Source: Flavobacterium aquidurense
Lineage (GTDB): Bacteria; Bacteroidota; Bacteroidia; Flavobacteriales; Flavobacteriaceae
Length of the DNA: 64,000 nucleotides
Direction of reading: 5' to 3'
Assembly (NCBI RefSeq): GCF_001404985.1
Contig: NZ_JRLF01000014.1
Location: forward strand, 248,001 to 312,000
A model generated the notes under the pieces. That model made no database searches. It saw only the letters and a program-made list of their open reading frames with translations, and had not been told where the DNA came from. The position numbers were made by a program, and so were the translations under genes. Shown one piece after another: positions 40,944 to 49,726 of this stretch (the first letter of the stretch is position 1; each line of letters starts with the position of its first letter).

Positions 40944-42440
40944 ATGGGCAAAACTTCTACAAAAGGTATTTGGAAAGTAATTTCGGCCTCATCAATGGGC
41001 ACAATGATCGAGTGGTATGATTTTTATATTTTTGGAAGTTTAGCCGTTGTAATCTCCACTAAATTTTTCCCCAGTGATAATCCTACCGCAGCGTTTTTAT
41101 CGACCTTAGCCACTTTTGCAGCAGGATTTGTAGTTCGCCCTTTTGGGGCATTATTCTTTGGAAGACTTGGCGATATCATTGGCCGTAAATATACTTTTAT
41201 GGCTACTTTATTATTAATGGGCGGATCAACTTTTTTAATAGGCTGCATTCCCAGTTATGAAACCATTGGTTTTATGGCACCTCTATTAGTCCTGATTCTG
41301 CGTTTATTACAAGGTTTGGCTTTAGGCGGAGAATATGGCGGAGCAGCTACTTATGTTGCTGAACATGCTCCGGTGGGACAAAAAGGATATTGGACTTCCT
41401 GGATTCAAACCACGGCTACAGTTGGTTTATTTATTTCATTAATGGTTATTCTGGCTACAAAAAATGTACTTTCTTCTGAAGATTTTGATTCCTGGGGATG
41501 GCGTGTTCCGTTTTGGGTTTCTATTGTAATGGTAGGAGTTTCATATTTGATTCGTAAAAACATGGATGAATCTCCTGTATTTGCAAAAGCTAAAAAAGAA
41601 GGTACAACGAGTACAAATCCGTTAAAGGAAAGTTTTGGAAACCGATATAACCTAAAATTTGTTTTACTGGCTTTATTTGGCGCTACGATGGGACAGGGTG
41701 TAGTTTGGTATACCGGACAATTCTACGCCATGAGCTTTATGAAAACCGTAATGAACATCGATTCCTCTCAAGTAGATGGATTATTGGGAATTGCATTATT
41801 AATAGGAACTCCGTTTTTTATAGTTTTTGGATGGTTAAGTGACAAAGTAGGCAGAAAATATATTATGATGAGCGGAATGCTGCTCGCTATTATATTTTAC
41901 AGACCAATCTATAAAATGATGTACAACACCACAGATGTTACTCATAAAACCGAAATCACAGACAAAAGAAGTCAAAGTGTTGAAAAAACAAAAAATAAGG
42001 ACATAATAACCTCAATTGCAAAAACCTATACTGACGGAACTACGTATATCGAAAAGAGGACAGATTTTGCTAATAAAAAAGAATCTCAAAATAGTATTTC
42101 GATCACTATAAATTCAGCAGACGAGTGGACATTAATATTTTTAGTTTTCATTCAGGTGTTATTTGTTACAATGGTTTATGGACCTATCGCGGCTTTTCTG
42201 GTAGAAATGTTTCCAACAAAAATCAGATATACTTCGATGTCGCTGCCATATCATGTTGGGAATGGTATTTTTGGAGGTTTACTTCCTGCAATATCAACGT
42301 ATTTTGTAACTCATTCAAAAGAAGCCGGAAAACCTGAATTTTATCTTGACGGACTTTGGTATCCTATTATTATAGCCTCGATTTGCTTCGTAATAGGAAT
42401 GATTTATATCGATAATAAAAACAAAACTAATCACCTTTAA
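40944..42440 (+). CDS. MHS-family (metabolite:H+ symporter) MFS transporter
   Basis: A 498-residue MFS transporter with about 12 helices and the MHS signature at its start: SASSMGTMIEWYDFYIFGSLA, then GALFFGRLGDIIGRKYTF, LLQGLALGGEYGGAATYVAEHAP. MHS members (ProP, KgtP, ShiA) import organic acids, osmolytes or shikimate with protons. A hydrophilic insertion of about 70 residues (about 335-395, Lys/Thr/Ser-rich) between helices 8 and 9 is larger than in ProP and seems normal for Bacteroidota forms. It is cotranscribed with the 75-aa membrane protein 11 bp downstream. Substrate unknown. Confidence 0.9.
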   Translation: MGKTSTKGIWKVISASSMGTMIEWYDFYIFGSLAVVISTKFFPSDNPTAAFLSTLATFAAGFVVRPFGALFFGRLGDIIGRKYTFMATLLLMGGSTFLIGCIPSYETIGFMAPLLVLILRLLQGLALGGEYGGAATYVAEHAPVGQKGYWTSWIQTTATVGLFISLMVILATKNVLSSEDFDSWGWRVPFWVSIVMVGVSYLIRKNMDESPVFAKAKKEGTTSTNPLKESFGNRYNLKFVLLALFGATMGQGVVWYTGQFYAMSFMKTVMNIDSSQVDGLLGIALLIGTPFFIVFGWLSDKVGRKYIMMSGMLLAIIFYRPIYKMMYNTTDVTHKTEITDKRSQSVEKTKNKDIITSIAKTYTDGTTYIEKRTDFANKKESQNSISITINSADEWTLIFLVFIQVLFVTMVYGPIAAFLVEMFPTKIRYTSMSLPYHVGNGIFGGLLPAISTYFVTHSKEAGKPEFYLDGLWYPIIIASICFVIGMIYIDNKNKTNHL

Positions 42441-42451
42441 TATAAATAATT

Positions 42452-42679
42452 ATGAATGCGATCAAACAAATTTTAGGTGTTTTATGGATTGTTCTTGCGG
42501 TTGCAGCGGCTTATTTTTGCGTATTTGAATTTGGTTTACCCAAACTTCTATCAGACAAACAAGACGATTTAGTCTTTGGAATCATTATCCTTTTTATCCT
42601 TACTCCGCTTATTGTTTTAGGACTGGGAAGCTTTGGGTATTTTGCCGTAATTGGGGAATACAACAAAGAAAAAATGTAA
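42452..42679 (+). CDS. Small membrane protein after the MHS symporter (possibly DUF6814), 75 aa
   Basis: A 75-residue protein with two membrane helices (about 6-26 and 41-66), with a short polar loop LLSDKQDDLVFG. It starts 11 bp after the MHS transporter gene and ends just before a hairpin, so it is the second gene of that operon. The sequence resembles small DUF6814-type proteins, as I recall them, that accompany such symporters. Its role might be to stabilise or regulate the transporter (inference). No catalytic residue is visible. Confidence 0.75.
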   Translation: MNAIKQILGVLWIVLAVAAAYFCVFEFGLPKLLSDKQDDLVFGIIILFILTPLIVLGLGSFGYFAVIGEYNKEKM

Positions 42680-42683
42680 AATA

Positions 42684-42716
42684 AAAGGGCTGCCTTTTTA
42701 CAGACAGCCCCTTTAC
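42684..42716 (+). terminator. Hairpin after the MHS operon
   Basis: GGGCTG (42687-42692) pairs with CAGCCC (42705-42710), extended by flanking A/T pairs. The downstream T-run on the plus strand is short. Confidence 0.65.
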
Positions 42717-42750
42717 ATTACTAACATAACCAAATTTTTATCTTGTCTAA

Positions 42751-42778
42751 GACAAAAGGGCTACTTAACAGTAGCCCT
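42751..42778 (-). terminator. Terminator of the susCDE operon
   Basis: AGGGCTACT (42757-42765), loop TAAC, AGTAGCCCT (42770-42778). On the minus strand it is followed by TTTTG. It lies 20 bp downstream of the susE-like stop. Confidence 0.85.
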
Positions 42779-42798
42779 AATTTATTTACATTAAGAAA

Positions 42799-43620
42799 TT
42801 AATCTAATGTTATTGTTTTTGCAACGTTGTCAATTTTTAATACTCTGGATCCTGTAGGTCCAATATATTTAAAGTTAGAATCTCCGTCACCTGCATTTAC
42901 TAATTCTGAGTCAATAGCATAACCTAATCCTGAATAGTAGGTAAAGTTATGACTGTTGTCTCCACCCCAGTTACCACCACTTGTGAAGTCATTTTTTATA
43001 AATTCTCTAAATCCTTCTCCGCTTTTAAGAACAATAGTAACCTGATAGATATTACTTTGACCTGCAACTAAAGGAAACTCAGTTTCAGCATCGCCATCCC
43101 AAGACCATCCTCCAGGTGTAGCTGCTCCAACTAACCAGTGAGAACTAGCCAATGGTACATGATAAGGCGTTGCTTTGATTGTAAAACTATTAGAGTATTG
43201 AGGAATCCCTGAAGCTCCTACAACAGATCTAATACGAATATCAACATTGTTTACTTCTTTCTCTACAAAACCACCGTTTACTAATGCAGAATTTAATTCT
43301 TCTACTGTTACCTCTTGCGAAATACCAGTTGTGCTCATTACAGTTATTGGGTTAGCGAAATTAGTTCCGGCTTTTGCAACCTGAATAGTGTAATTTATTA
43401 TTGCCTGAGGCACGGTATAAGTTGCTTTATTCCAAGTAACCGTTGTTGCAACATTTTTCTCAGTTTCTTTTGATAGTACAATACTAAAATCAGATTTTGG
43501 TGTTAATAATACCGGAGCAGTTGCTGCATCAATAACAGGTCTGTTCTCAACATCATCAGCATTACATGAAACCACCAAAACACCAATAAATGCGATTAAA
43601 ATTTTATATATATTTTTCAT
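42799..43620 (-). CDS. SusE/SusF-type starch-binding outer-membrane lipoprotein
   Basis: A 273-residue lipoprotein with signal ending at Cys19 (LVVSCNADD). An N-terminal SusE domain (about 30-150, LLTPKSDFSIVLSKE) is followed by one starch-binding module (about 158-273) with HWLVGAATPGGWSWDGDAETEFPL, a typical SusE/F carbohydrate motif with two Trp. SusE and SusF are longer in Bacteroides and bear more modules; this one has a single binding module. It should help hold alpha-glucans at the cell surface. It is the third gene of the susC-susD-susE run, 17 bp after susD. Confidence 0.9.
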   Translation of the reverse strand: MKNIYKILIAFIGVLVVSCNADDVENRPVIDAATAPVLLTPKSDFSIVLSKETEKNVATTVTWNKATYTVPQAIINYTIQVAKAGTNFANPITVMSTTGISQEVTVEELNSALVNGGFVEKEVNNVDIRIRSVVGASGIPQYSNSFTIKATPYHVPLASSHWLVGAATPGGWSWDGDAETEFPLVAGQSNIYQVTIVLKSGEGFREFIKNDFTSGGNWGGDNSHNFTYYSGLGYAIDSELVNAGDGDSNFKYIGPTGSRVLKIDNVAKTITLD

Positions 43621-43637
43621 TTTAATGTTTTATAAAG

Positions 43638-45266
43638 TTAGTATCCAGGGTTTTGTTTCAAAGTTGGATTTGCCTGAATATTTCTTGCAGGAATAGGCAT
43701 TAAATCTCTAAATGACTCTGTAGCATTACCATTTATAGAACCGCCTTTCCATTGCCAGATCTTAGCAGAACCACTAAATTTTCCAAAACGAATTAAATCC
43801 GTTCTTCTGTGACATTCCCAGAATAACTCTCTTCCTCTTTCATCCAGGATAAAATCAAGAGTTAACTGAGGAAGTGTAATTGCTTGTGCATTTGCTCTTG
43901 CTCTAATTTGATTTACATAACCTAAAGCTGTTGCAAGATTTCCGCTTGCAGCTCCTCTAAGAGTTGCTTCGGCATACATTAAATAAGCATCAGTTAATCT
44001 GAACATTGGGAAATCGATATCCGGGATATCATTTCTTTGTGCTGCAGAACCATCAGCATTTTTATTGATGTATTTTGTTACTGCATAACCATCTGTAAAA
44101 GTCGAAACATTCTTAATGTCTTTAGATTGCCCGTTTGTATAAAACGTACCTCTTTTATCTCCGGTTGCAGTTTCGTCAGGAAAAAGATTTACAAACTCTC
44201 TACGAGTTCTAATCCCTTGCCATCCACCATCCATTCCTCTTGATGCAGCATCCATGCTGCCTCCAATAGAAGCGTGCATAATAAAACTCATACCTCCACC
44301 GGTTGCTCTAATGGCATTACCATCACCAACAATTGGGAAGATAACTTCAGACTGAGCACCATTTCTATTATTATCAGCAGAGAATAAATAACGGTAAGGA
44401 ACATTTGCAAAAGTATATCCTGAACTAGTAATGATTTCGTTACACAATATTGCAGCTTCATTATTTTTATCTACACCTATATATACTTTAGCATTCAGAT
44501 AAACTTGTGCCAATAAAAATTTAGCAGCCGTTTTATCAACTCTTCCATATTCATTTGCTTTTGAAGCCACTAAACTATTGTCCAGGTCTTTCAATTCAGA
44601 CTCAACGAAAGCAAAAACTTCTGCTCTTGTTTTTTGTTCCGGATAAAAGAATCCAACAGGGTCTTTTTCTGTTGTAATTGGCACATTTCCAAACAAATCC
44701 ATTAAGTTATAATAAGAGAAAGCTCTTAAAAAACGAGCTTCGGCTCTAAAGTTAGCGATATCAGCTTTTAAGTTTGCATCAACACCTCTTGCCGTTAATT
44801 TCTCATCTGTAGTTTGTCTTAAAAACTCATTAGCAACACTAATATGGTAAAATGCTCTTGAGAAAGTTCCTTCCAAAAATTCATTTGCAGGAGACCATGT
44901 TTGAGCGTTCAATGTTGGTAAAGTACCATCTGCCCATGCAATAATTGCTTCGTCTGTAGTAAATTCCTGTGTTACAAAAAGTAATCTTAAGTAACTGCTA
45001 AAGTCACCACCAAGTCCTGCAATATCCGGGCTTTTTCCAGGTATGGCAGCATCACCATCACCATCATTACCACCCACATACAAACCTGCGTATAATTTAG
45101 CCAAAACTTCTTTGTACGATGCTGGATCTTGAAAAAAGGTTTCTGATAAAAATTCATCATCATCCTTTGGCGTCACGTTTAAGTCGTCCGTACACGAAGT
45201 AAGCGTCATACTTAATCCTAAAACGAATAGGAAAAAATAAGATATATATTTAAATGATATTTTCAT
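43638..45266 (-). CDS. susD: SusD-family glycan-binding outer-membrane lipoprotein
   Basis: A 542-residue lipoprotein started at the ATG at 45266 (MKISFKYISYFFLFVLG); the upstream ATG at 45317 overlaps the susC 3' end. The lipobox ends in LTSCTDD. The body is the SusD TPR-helical fold: RAEARFLRAFSYYNLMDLFGNVPIT and the C-terminal RGRELFWECHRRTDLIRFGKF with MPIPARNIQANPTLKQNPGY. SusD forms the lid of the SusC transporter and binds glycan at the surface. The following susE-like and preceding susC genes and the GH65/GH97/GH13 set point to starch or maltodextrin. It starts 37 bp after susC. Confidence 0.95.
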   Translation of the reverse strand: MKISFKYISYFFLFVLGLSMTLTSCTDDLNVTPKDDDEFLSETFFQDPASYKEVLAKLYAGLYVGGNDGDGDAAIPGKSPDIAGLGGDFSSYLRLLFVTQEFTTDEAIIAWADGTLPTLNAQTWSPANEFLEGTFSRAFYHISVANEFLRQTTDEKLTARGVDANLKADIANFRAEARFLRAFSYYNLMDLFGNVPITTEKDPVGFFYPEQKTRAEVFAFVESELKDLDNSLVASKANEYGRVDKTAAKFLLAQVYLNAKVYIGVDKNNEAAILCNEIITSSGYTFANVPYRYLFSADNNRNGAQSEVIFPIVGDGNAIRATGGGMSFIMHASIGGSMDAASRGMDGGWQGIRTRREFVNLFPDETATGDKRGTFYTNGQSKDIKNVSTFTDGYAVTKYINKNADGSAAQRNDIPDIDFPMFRLTDAYLMYAEATLRGAASGNLATALGYVNQIRARANAQAITLPQLTLDFILDERGRELFWECHRRTDLIRFGKFSGSAKIWQWKGGSINGNATESFRDLMPIPARNIQANPTLKQNPGY

Positions 45267-45303
45267 TTTGTTTGTTTTTAAATTTTTGATTTTCAGTCTA
45301 CTA

Positions 45304-48279
45304 TTAGAAATTCGCATTTACCCCAAACAAGAATGTTCTTGCTCTTGGATATACATTATTATCAATTCCGTTGAATTTCTCAGGATCTAAACCATTGTAT
45401 TTTGTTAGAATAAAAACATTCTGAACTCCAGCTGTAAATCTTAAAGAAGCTGCTTTTATGATGGTTTTATCAAAAGTATATCCAAGTGTAACGTTATCTA
45501 ATTTGATAAAAGAAGCATCTTTTACAAAATAGTCAGACAAGTAACGAGATGTACCATTATCTTCAAAAGTAAAACCAGTATTATAGTAATCTGAACTTAC
45601 GTTAGACAAATCAGTTTGTCTTCTTAATCCAGCATCAGAATAACCTAAATTTGAACTTACGTTATCAAAAATTTTATTACCTACACTTGCTCTCCAGTTC
45701 ATTGTAAAATCAAACTTTTTGTAGTTTAATGTAGAAAACAAACCAAACGTATAATCAGGAGCCGCTTTTCCAGCTCTGTAACGGTCACCTGTATCAATTT
45801 TTCCATCTCCGTTTCTATCTACATAAGCACCTGCAATTGGTCTTTTGTTTGCATCGTATAATTGCTCATATACAAAGAATGAATTTGGAGAATATCCTAC
45901 TGAGTTAATAAGGATTTTATTCCCGTTTCCACCGGCGATATTATCTCCGGTCAAATATCCTTGAAAACCAGGAACTGTAATTCCTAACTCAGAAATATTC
46001 TGATCGATATAAGTCGTATTAAAAGCTACATTCCAAGTCAAATTATCGCTTTTTATAATATCAGAAGCAATACTAAATTCAACCCCTTTTGTTCTTACAC
46101 TACCAATATTAAAGAAACCTTGATTTCTAAGATTTGCACCATCAGGAACCGCAATATCTGCTAATAAATCTGTAGATTTTTTATCAAAATAGTTAATAGA
46201 TCCTGTAATTCTGTCGTTTAAGAATCCGTAATCGATACCAATGTTAGACTCTGTTAATTCTTCCCATTTAATATTTTCATTATATCCTTCTGGTCTCGCA
46301 GTTGAATAAATAGTATTTCCAAAAATGTATTGCGAATTAATTGTTCCAAGAGTTACTCTGCGTAAATAATCATACTGAGCCGAGATATCCTGTTGTCCTG
46401 TTGTTCCGTAACCAACTCTTAATTTTAAAGTAGAGACAGTTGAATTACCTTTTAAGAAAGCTTCTTCAGATAAATTCCATGCAAAAGCACCACCTGCAAA
46501 ATTCCCCCATCTGTTATCTTCAGAAAAACGAGAAGTTCCGTCTCTTCTATAATTTAAAGTCAATAAATATCTACTGTCATACCCTAAATTCAAACGTCCG
46601 AAGAACGATTGTAAGTTAACATCAGGATCTGTAGCAACATCCTCATTAGGATTTGGCTGTCTGGTTTCTCCAGATGAATATTTCTCTTTTTGAAACAATT
46701 GGTAGTTATAACCTGCAGTTGCATCAATTTTAATTTTTCCTATATCTTTAGTATAGTTAAAATAAGCATTTAAGTTTTTATTTTGAAGCGCATCAGTATA
46801 GTTACTGTAGTTTCCTAAATTTACATAAGCCGGATCACTAAATGCTTTTGGCTGATATCCTAATGCACTTTGTGTACTTACTTCTGTATATCCGCTACTA
46901 TCAAATCTATCGATACCTGCTTCTGCAACAACTCTTAAATCTTCAAAGAAATGAAGTTTATAATCTACTCTCACATTCCCCCATTTTCTGGTTGAAGTTG
47001 CTCTTCTGTTATCCTGATTTAATCTTGCAACAGGATTTCTTGCCGGTAATAAAGGTAAGTTTCCAGTTGGCTCTAACCATTCAAAATATCCTCCGTAACG
47101 AGAACCTGCCTGATAAACCGGTTGTGTAGGATCAAATCCAATAGCACTTCCAATAACTCCACCCTCGTCCTGAAATTGATTTTTACCAAAAGATAAATTT
47201 CCGCTAATATCAATTTTCAAGTGATTGTCAAAAAGAACAGGATTTAACGATATCGATGTCGTAGTTCTTTCAAAAGAAGTGTTTCTTAGGATTCCTGGAT
47301 TATCAACATTTCCAACAGATAAACGCACAGGCAATTTGTTGAACAAAGAACCACTTACAGATATATTATTGTTAGTTGTCAGGGCTGTATGAAAAATTTC
47401 ATCTTGCCAGTTTGTATTTGCATTCCCCAATAAAGCTTGTTGAGCTGGCGAACCTTTAGTCTTTACCAATTCTCTGTATTGATCTGCGCTCATTACATCT
47501 ACTGTATTAGCCACTGTATTGATACCTATCTGAGAACTGAAGTTAACTTTTACACCACCTTTACTTCCTTTTTTAGTCGTAATAACGATTACACCATTTG
47601 CTGCTCTGGACCCGTAGATCGCTGCTGCAGATGCATCTTTAAGAACCGTAAATGATTCAATATCATTAGGATCAATTGTAGATAGAATACTTGTAGAACC
47701 ACTTGGCACAGCATTACTTAACGGAAGTCCATCCAGAACGATCAAAGGCTCATTTGAAGCATTTAAAGATGATCCTCCACGAATTCTAATATCTGCTTTA
47801 GCTCCCGGAGCACCTCCTCCAGTTACATTTACACCAGAAATACGACCACTGATTAAAGTCTCAGGAGTTACGTTGATTCCTTTATTAAAATCTTTCGCTG
47901 CAATTTGAGATACAGAACCTGTAGCATCCTTTTTCTTAACAGTACCGTAACCTACTTGTACCACAACTTCTTTAAGTTGATTTGTATCTTCTTCTAAAGA
48001 AACGCTTAATGTTTGTTGACCATTAAAAGTTACAGTTGACGTTTTATATCCAATAAATGAAACCAAAATTTTGTCTCCATTTTTTAAATTAGATAACTGA
48101 AATTTACCGTCAAAATCTGTTGATGTTCCGCCCGGAGCACCCTGTACACTTACATTTACTCCCGGGATTGGTTGTCCCGTTGCCTGATCAGCAACTGTTC
48201 CTTTTAAAGTACTTTGAGCTAGTACAGTAAACGGTAACAGTAAGAATAAAAATAACAACTTTTTATAAATTGTTTTCAT
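45304..48279 (-). CDS. susC: SusC-family TonB-dependent glycan transporter
   Basis: A 991-residue outer-membrane protein. The signal peptide ends at VLAQ, a CarboxypepD_reg domain follows (about 25-100, STLKGTVADQATGQPIPGVNV), then the plug with ATGSVSQIAAKDFNKG and DASAAAIYGSRAANGVIVITTK, and the 22-strand barrel with a NVYPRARTFLFGVNANF end. It imports oligosaccharides through the outer membrane with TonB power, capped by SusD. The gene leads the leftward susCDE operon and is divergent from the LacI-type regulator, with a candidate promoter at 48345. Confidence 0.95.
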   Translation of the reverse strand: MKTIYKKLLFLFLLLPFTVLAQSTLKGTVADQATGQPIPGVNVSVQGAPGGTSTDFDGKFQLSNLKNGDKILVSFIGYKTSTVTFNGQQTLSVSLEEDTNQLKEVVVQVGYGTVKKKDATGSVSQIAAKDFNKGINVTPETLISGRISGVNVTGGGAPGAKADIRIRGGSSLNASNEPLIVLDGLPLSNAVPSGSTSILSTIDPNDIESFTVLKDASAAAIYGSRAANGVIVITTKKGSKGGVKVNFSSQIGINTVANTVDVMSADQYRELVKTKGSPAQQALLGNANTNWQDEIFHTALTTNNNISVSGSLFNKLPVRLSVGNVDNPGILRNTSFERTTTSISLNPVLFDNHLKIDISGNLSFGKNQFQDEGGVIGSAIGFDPTQPVYQAGSRYGGYFEWLEPTGNLPLLPARNPVARLNQDNRRATSTRKWGNVRVDYKLHFFEDLRVVAEAGIDRFDSSGYTEVSTQSALGYQPKAFSDPAYVNLGNYSNYTDALQNKNLNAYFNYTKDIGKIKIDATAGYNYQLFQKEKYSSGETRQPNPNEDVATDPDVNLQSFFGRLNLGYDSRYLLTLNYRRDGTSRFSEDNRWGNFAGGAFAWNLSEEAFLKGNSTVSTLKLRVGYGTTGQQDISAQYDYLRRVTLGTINSQYIFGNTIYSTARPEGYNENIKWEELTESNIGIDYGFLNDRITGSINYFDKKSTDLLADIAVPDGANLRNQGFFNIGSVRTKGVEFSIASDIIKSDNLTWNVAFNTTYIDQNISELGITVPGFQGYLTGDNIAGGNGNKILINSVGYSPNSFFVYEQLYDANKRPIAGAYVDRNGDGKIDTGDRYRAGKAAPDYTFGLFSTLNYKKFDFTMNWRASVGNKIFDNVSSNLGYSDAGLRRQTDLSNVSSDYYNTGFTFEDNGTSRYLSDYFVKDASFIKLDNVTLGYTFDKTIIKAASLRFTAGVQNVFILTKYNGLDPEKFNGIDNNVYPRARTFLFGVNANF

Positions 48280-48344
48280 ACTTTTTGTTTAAATTAGTTT
48301 GAGTTTTTGATTGTTAGTTAAGTTTTTAATTTTACTTCGAATTT

Positions 48345-48373
48345 CAAAATTAGGAATTTATTAACACGGCCAA
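48345..48373 (-). promoter_or_regulatory. Candidate susC promoter (TTG-N18-TAATTTTG)
   Basis: On the minus strand TAATTTTG (48345-48352) fits TAnnTTTG, and TTG (48371-48373) lies 18 bp upstream. The start codon is about 65 nt downstream of the -7 element. Confidence 0.6.
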
Positions 48374-48514
48374 CCAGTTACAATTTATATTGGATTACGA
48401 AAACGTGATAGTGTTGAAAACTTTCTATATTTTGTAATCTTTTCAGTCAAAAAATGACAAATCAAAAAATAAAAGATACCTTTATTAATAATTAGATTTT
48501 TTTCAATAATAACT

Positions 48515-49546
48515 ATGAAACGCAAAATAACCTTAAAACAGATTGCGAAGGAACTTGACGTGTCTATTTCAACTGTCTCAAAATCACTTAGAAACAGCCT
48601 TGAAATAGGAGAAGAAACCCGCCTTAAAGTCCAAGCTTTTGCAAAGTTTTACAACTACAAACCAAACAATATTGCCCTTAGTTTAAAAAATCGAAAAACC
48701 AAAAGTATTGGTATTATTATTCCGGAAATTGTACATTATTTTTTCTCTACTGTAATCAACGGAATCGAGCAGGTGGCTAACGAAAATGGCTATAGTGTTG
48801 TCATATGTTTATCTGACGATTCTTTTGATAAAGAAGTCCTGAATATGGAAATGCTAGCCAACGGAAGTATCGATGGTTTTATCATGTCACTTTCTAAAGA
48901 AACCCAGTATAAAGGTGATTTTCACCACATTACCGAAGTTATAAATCAAGGAATGCCCGTTGTCATGTTTGACCGTGTGACCAATGATATTTTATGCGAT
49001 AAAGTGATTATTGATGATAAAGCTGCCGCTTATGAAGCCGTTCAGAGTTTGATTGATAATGGCCGAAAAAAAATCGCTCTTGTTACTACTGTTGATTATG
49101 TAAGTGTTGGAAAATTGAGAACAGATGGTTACGAAAAAGCACTTCTGGACAACGGATTACCATTTAATGAAGATTTAATCATAAAAATTGAAGATGTTGA
49201 TACCTGCGAAATCACGATAAGCCAACTTTTACACGACAGGGCTTTTGATGCCGTTTTTGCTGTAAACGAGCTTTTTGCCGTAACAATTATCAAAACAGCA
49301 AGCAAAATGGGACTTAAAGTTCCGGAAGATCTTGCCGTAATTGCTTTTACTGACGGAATTATCTCAAAATACTCAACCCCAAGTATTACAACAGTAAGCC
49401 AAAGTGGTGAAAAAATGGGAAATAAAGCGGCTAAAATGCTGATCGAAAGGCTCGAAGCAGAACATAATGACGACGAAGAAGAAAATGAAAATTATACTAC
49501 TGAAGTTATCGAAACGCATCTTATAAAAAGAGAATCTACTGACTAA
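48515..49546 (+). CDS. LacI-family transcriptional regulator of the alpha-glucan locus
   Basis: A 343-residue LacI/GalR protein. The N-terminal helix-turn-helix (about 2-30: KITLKQIAKELDVSISTVSKSLRN) is followed by the hinge and a periplasmic-binding-protein-like sensor domain (about 62-330: IGIIIPEIVHYFFSTVINGIE, VVMFDRV, DAVFAVNE, AVIAFTDG). LacI-type regulators bind short palindromes with AAnCGnTT-like cores, and such a site occurs at 49690 before the sugar transporter. It stands between the divergent susC operon and the catabolic genes, so it likely replaces SusR as the maltose or maltodextrin sensor (inference). Confidence 0.93.
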   Translation: MKRKITLKQIAKELDVSISTVSKSLRNSLEIGEETRLKVQAFAKFYNYKPNNIALSLKNRKTKSIGIIIPEIVHYFFSTVINGIEQVANENGYSVVICLSDDSFDKEVLNMEMLANGSIDGFIMSLSKETQYKGDFHHITEVINQGMPVVMFDRVTNDILCDKVIIDDKAAAYEAVQSLIDNGRKKIALVTTVDYVSVGKLRTDGYEKALLDNGLPFNEDLIIKIEDVDTCEITISQLLHDRAFDAVFAVNELFAVTIIKTASKMGLKVPEDLAVIAFTDGIISKYSTPSITTVSQSGEKMGNKAAKMLIERLEAEHNDDEEENENYTTEVIETHLIKRESTD

Positions 49547-49570
49547 TTTTCTTAAAATCAAATACATTCT

Positions 49571-49600
49571 AAAGCCATAAATAATATTTGTGGCTTTTTT
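49571..49600 (+). terminator. Terminator after lacI-type gene
   Basis: AAAGCCATAAA (49571-49581) pairs with TTTGTGGCTTT (49587-49597) with one G-T pair, followed by T-run. Confidence 0.85.
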
Positions 49601-49681
49601 GTTAGCATATATCTAAAAATAATTTATACTTTTACCGCCGTCAAAGCTTTTACTTTTACTTCGAAAAAAACAGTAAGTTTT

Positions 49682-49700
49682 GATAAGCAAAGCGCTTATC
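49682..49700. promoter_or_regulatory. Candidate LacI-type operator before the sugar transporter operon
   Basis: GATAAGC (49682-49688) and GCTTATC (49694-49700) are a perfect 7-bp inverted repeat with a 5-nt spacer, and the centre holds the self-complementary AAGCGCTT (49690-49697). This core resembles LacI/GalR operators. It lies 27 bp upstream of the ATG at 49727 and 136 bp after the regulator's stop, so a bound repressor would sit over the transcript start region. Confidence 0.6.
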
Positions 49701-49726
49701 GTCTAATTAATTCTTTAATTACGATA

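Noticed and set aside
48397..48406. ACGAAAACGT as a LacI operator near susC
   Set aside because: Only 3-bp arms around AAAA; too weak to call next to the 7-bp site at 49682.
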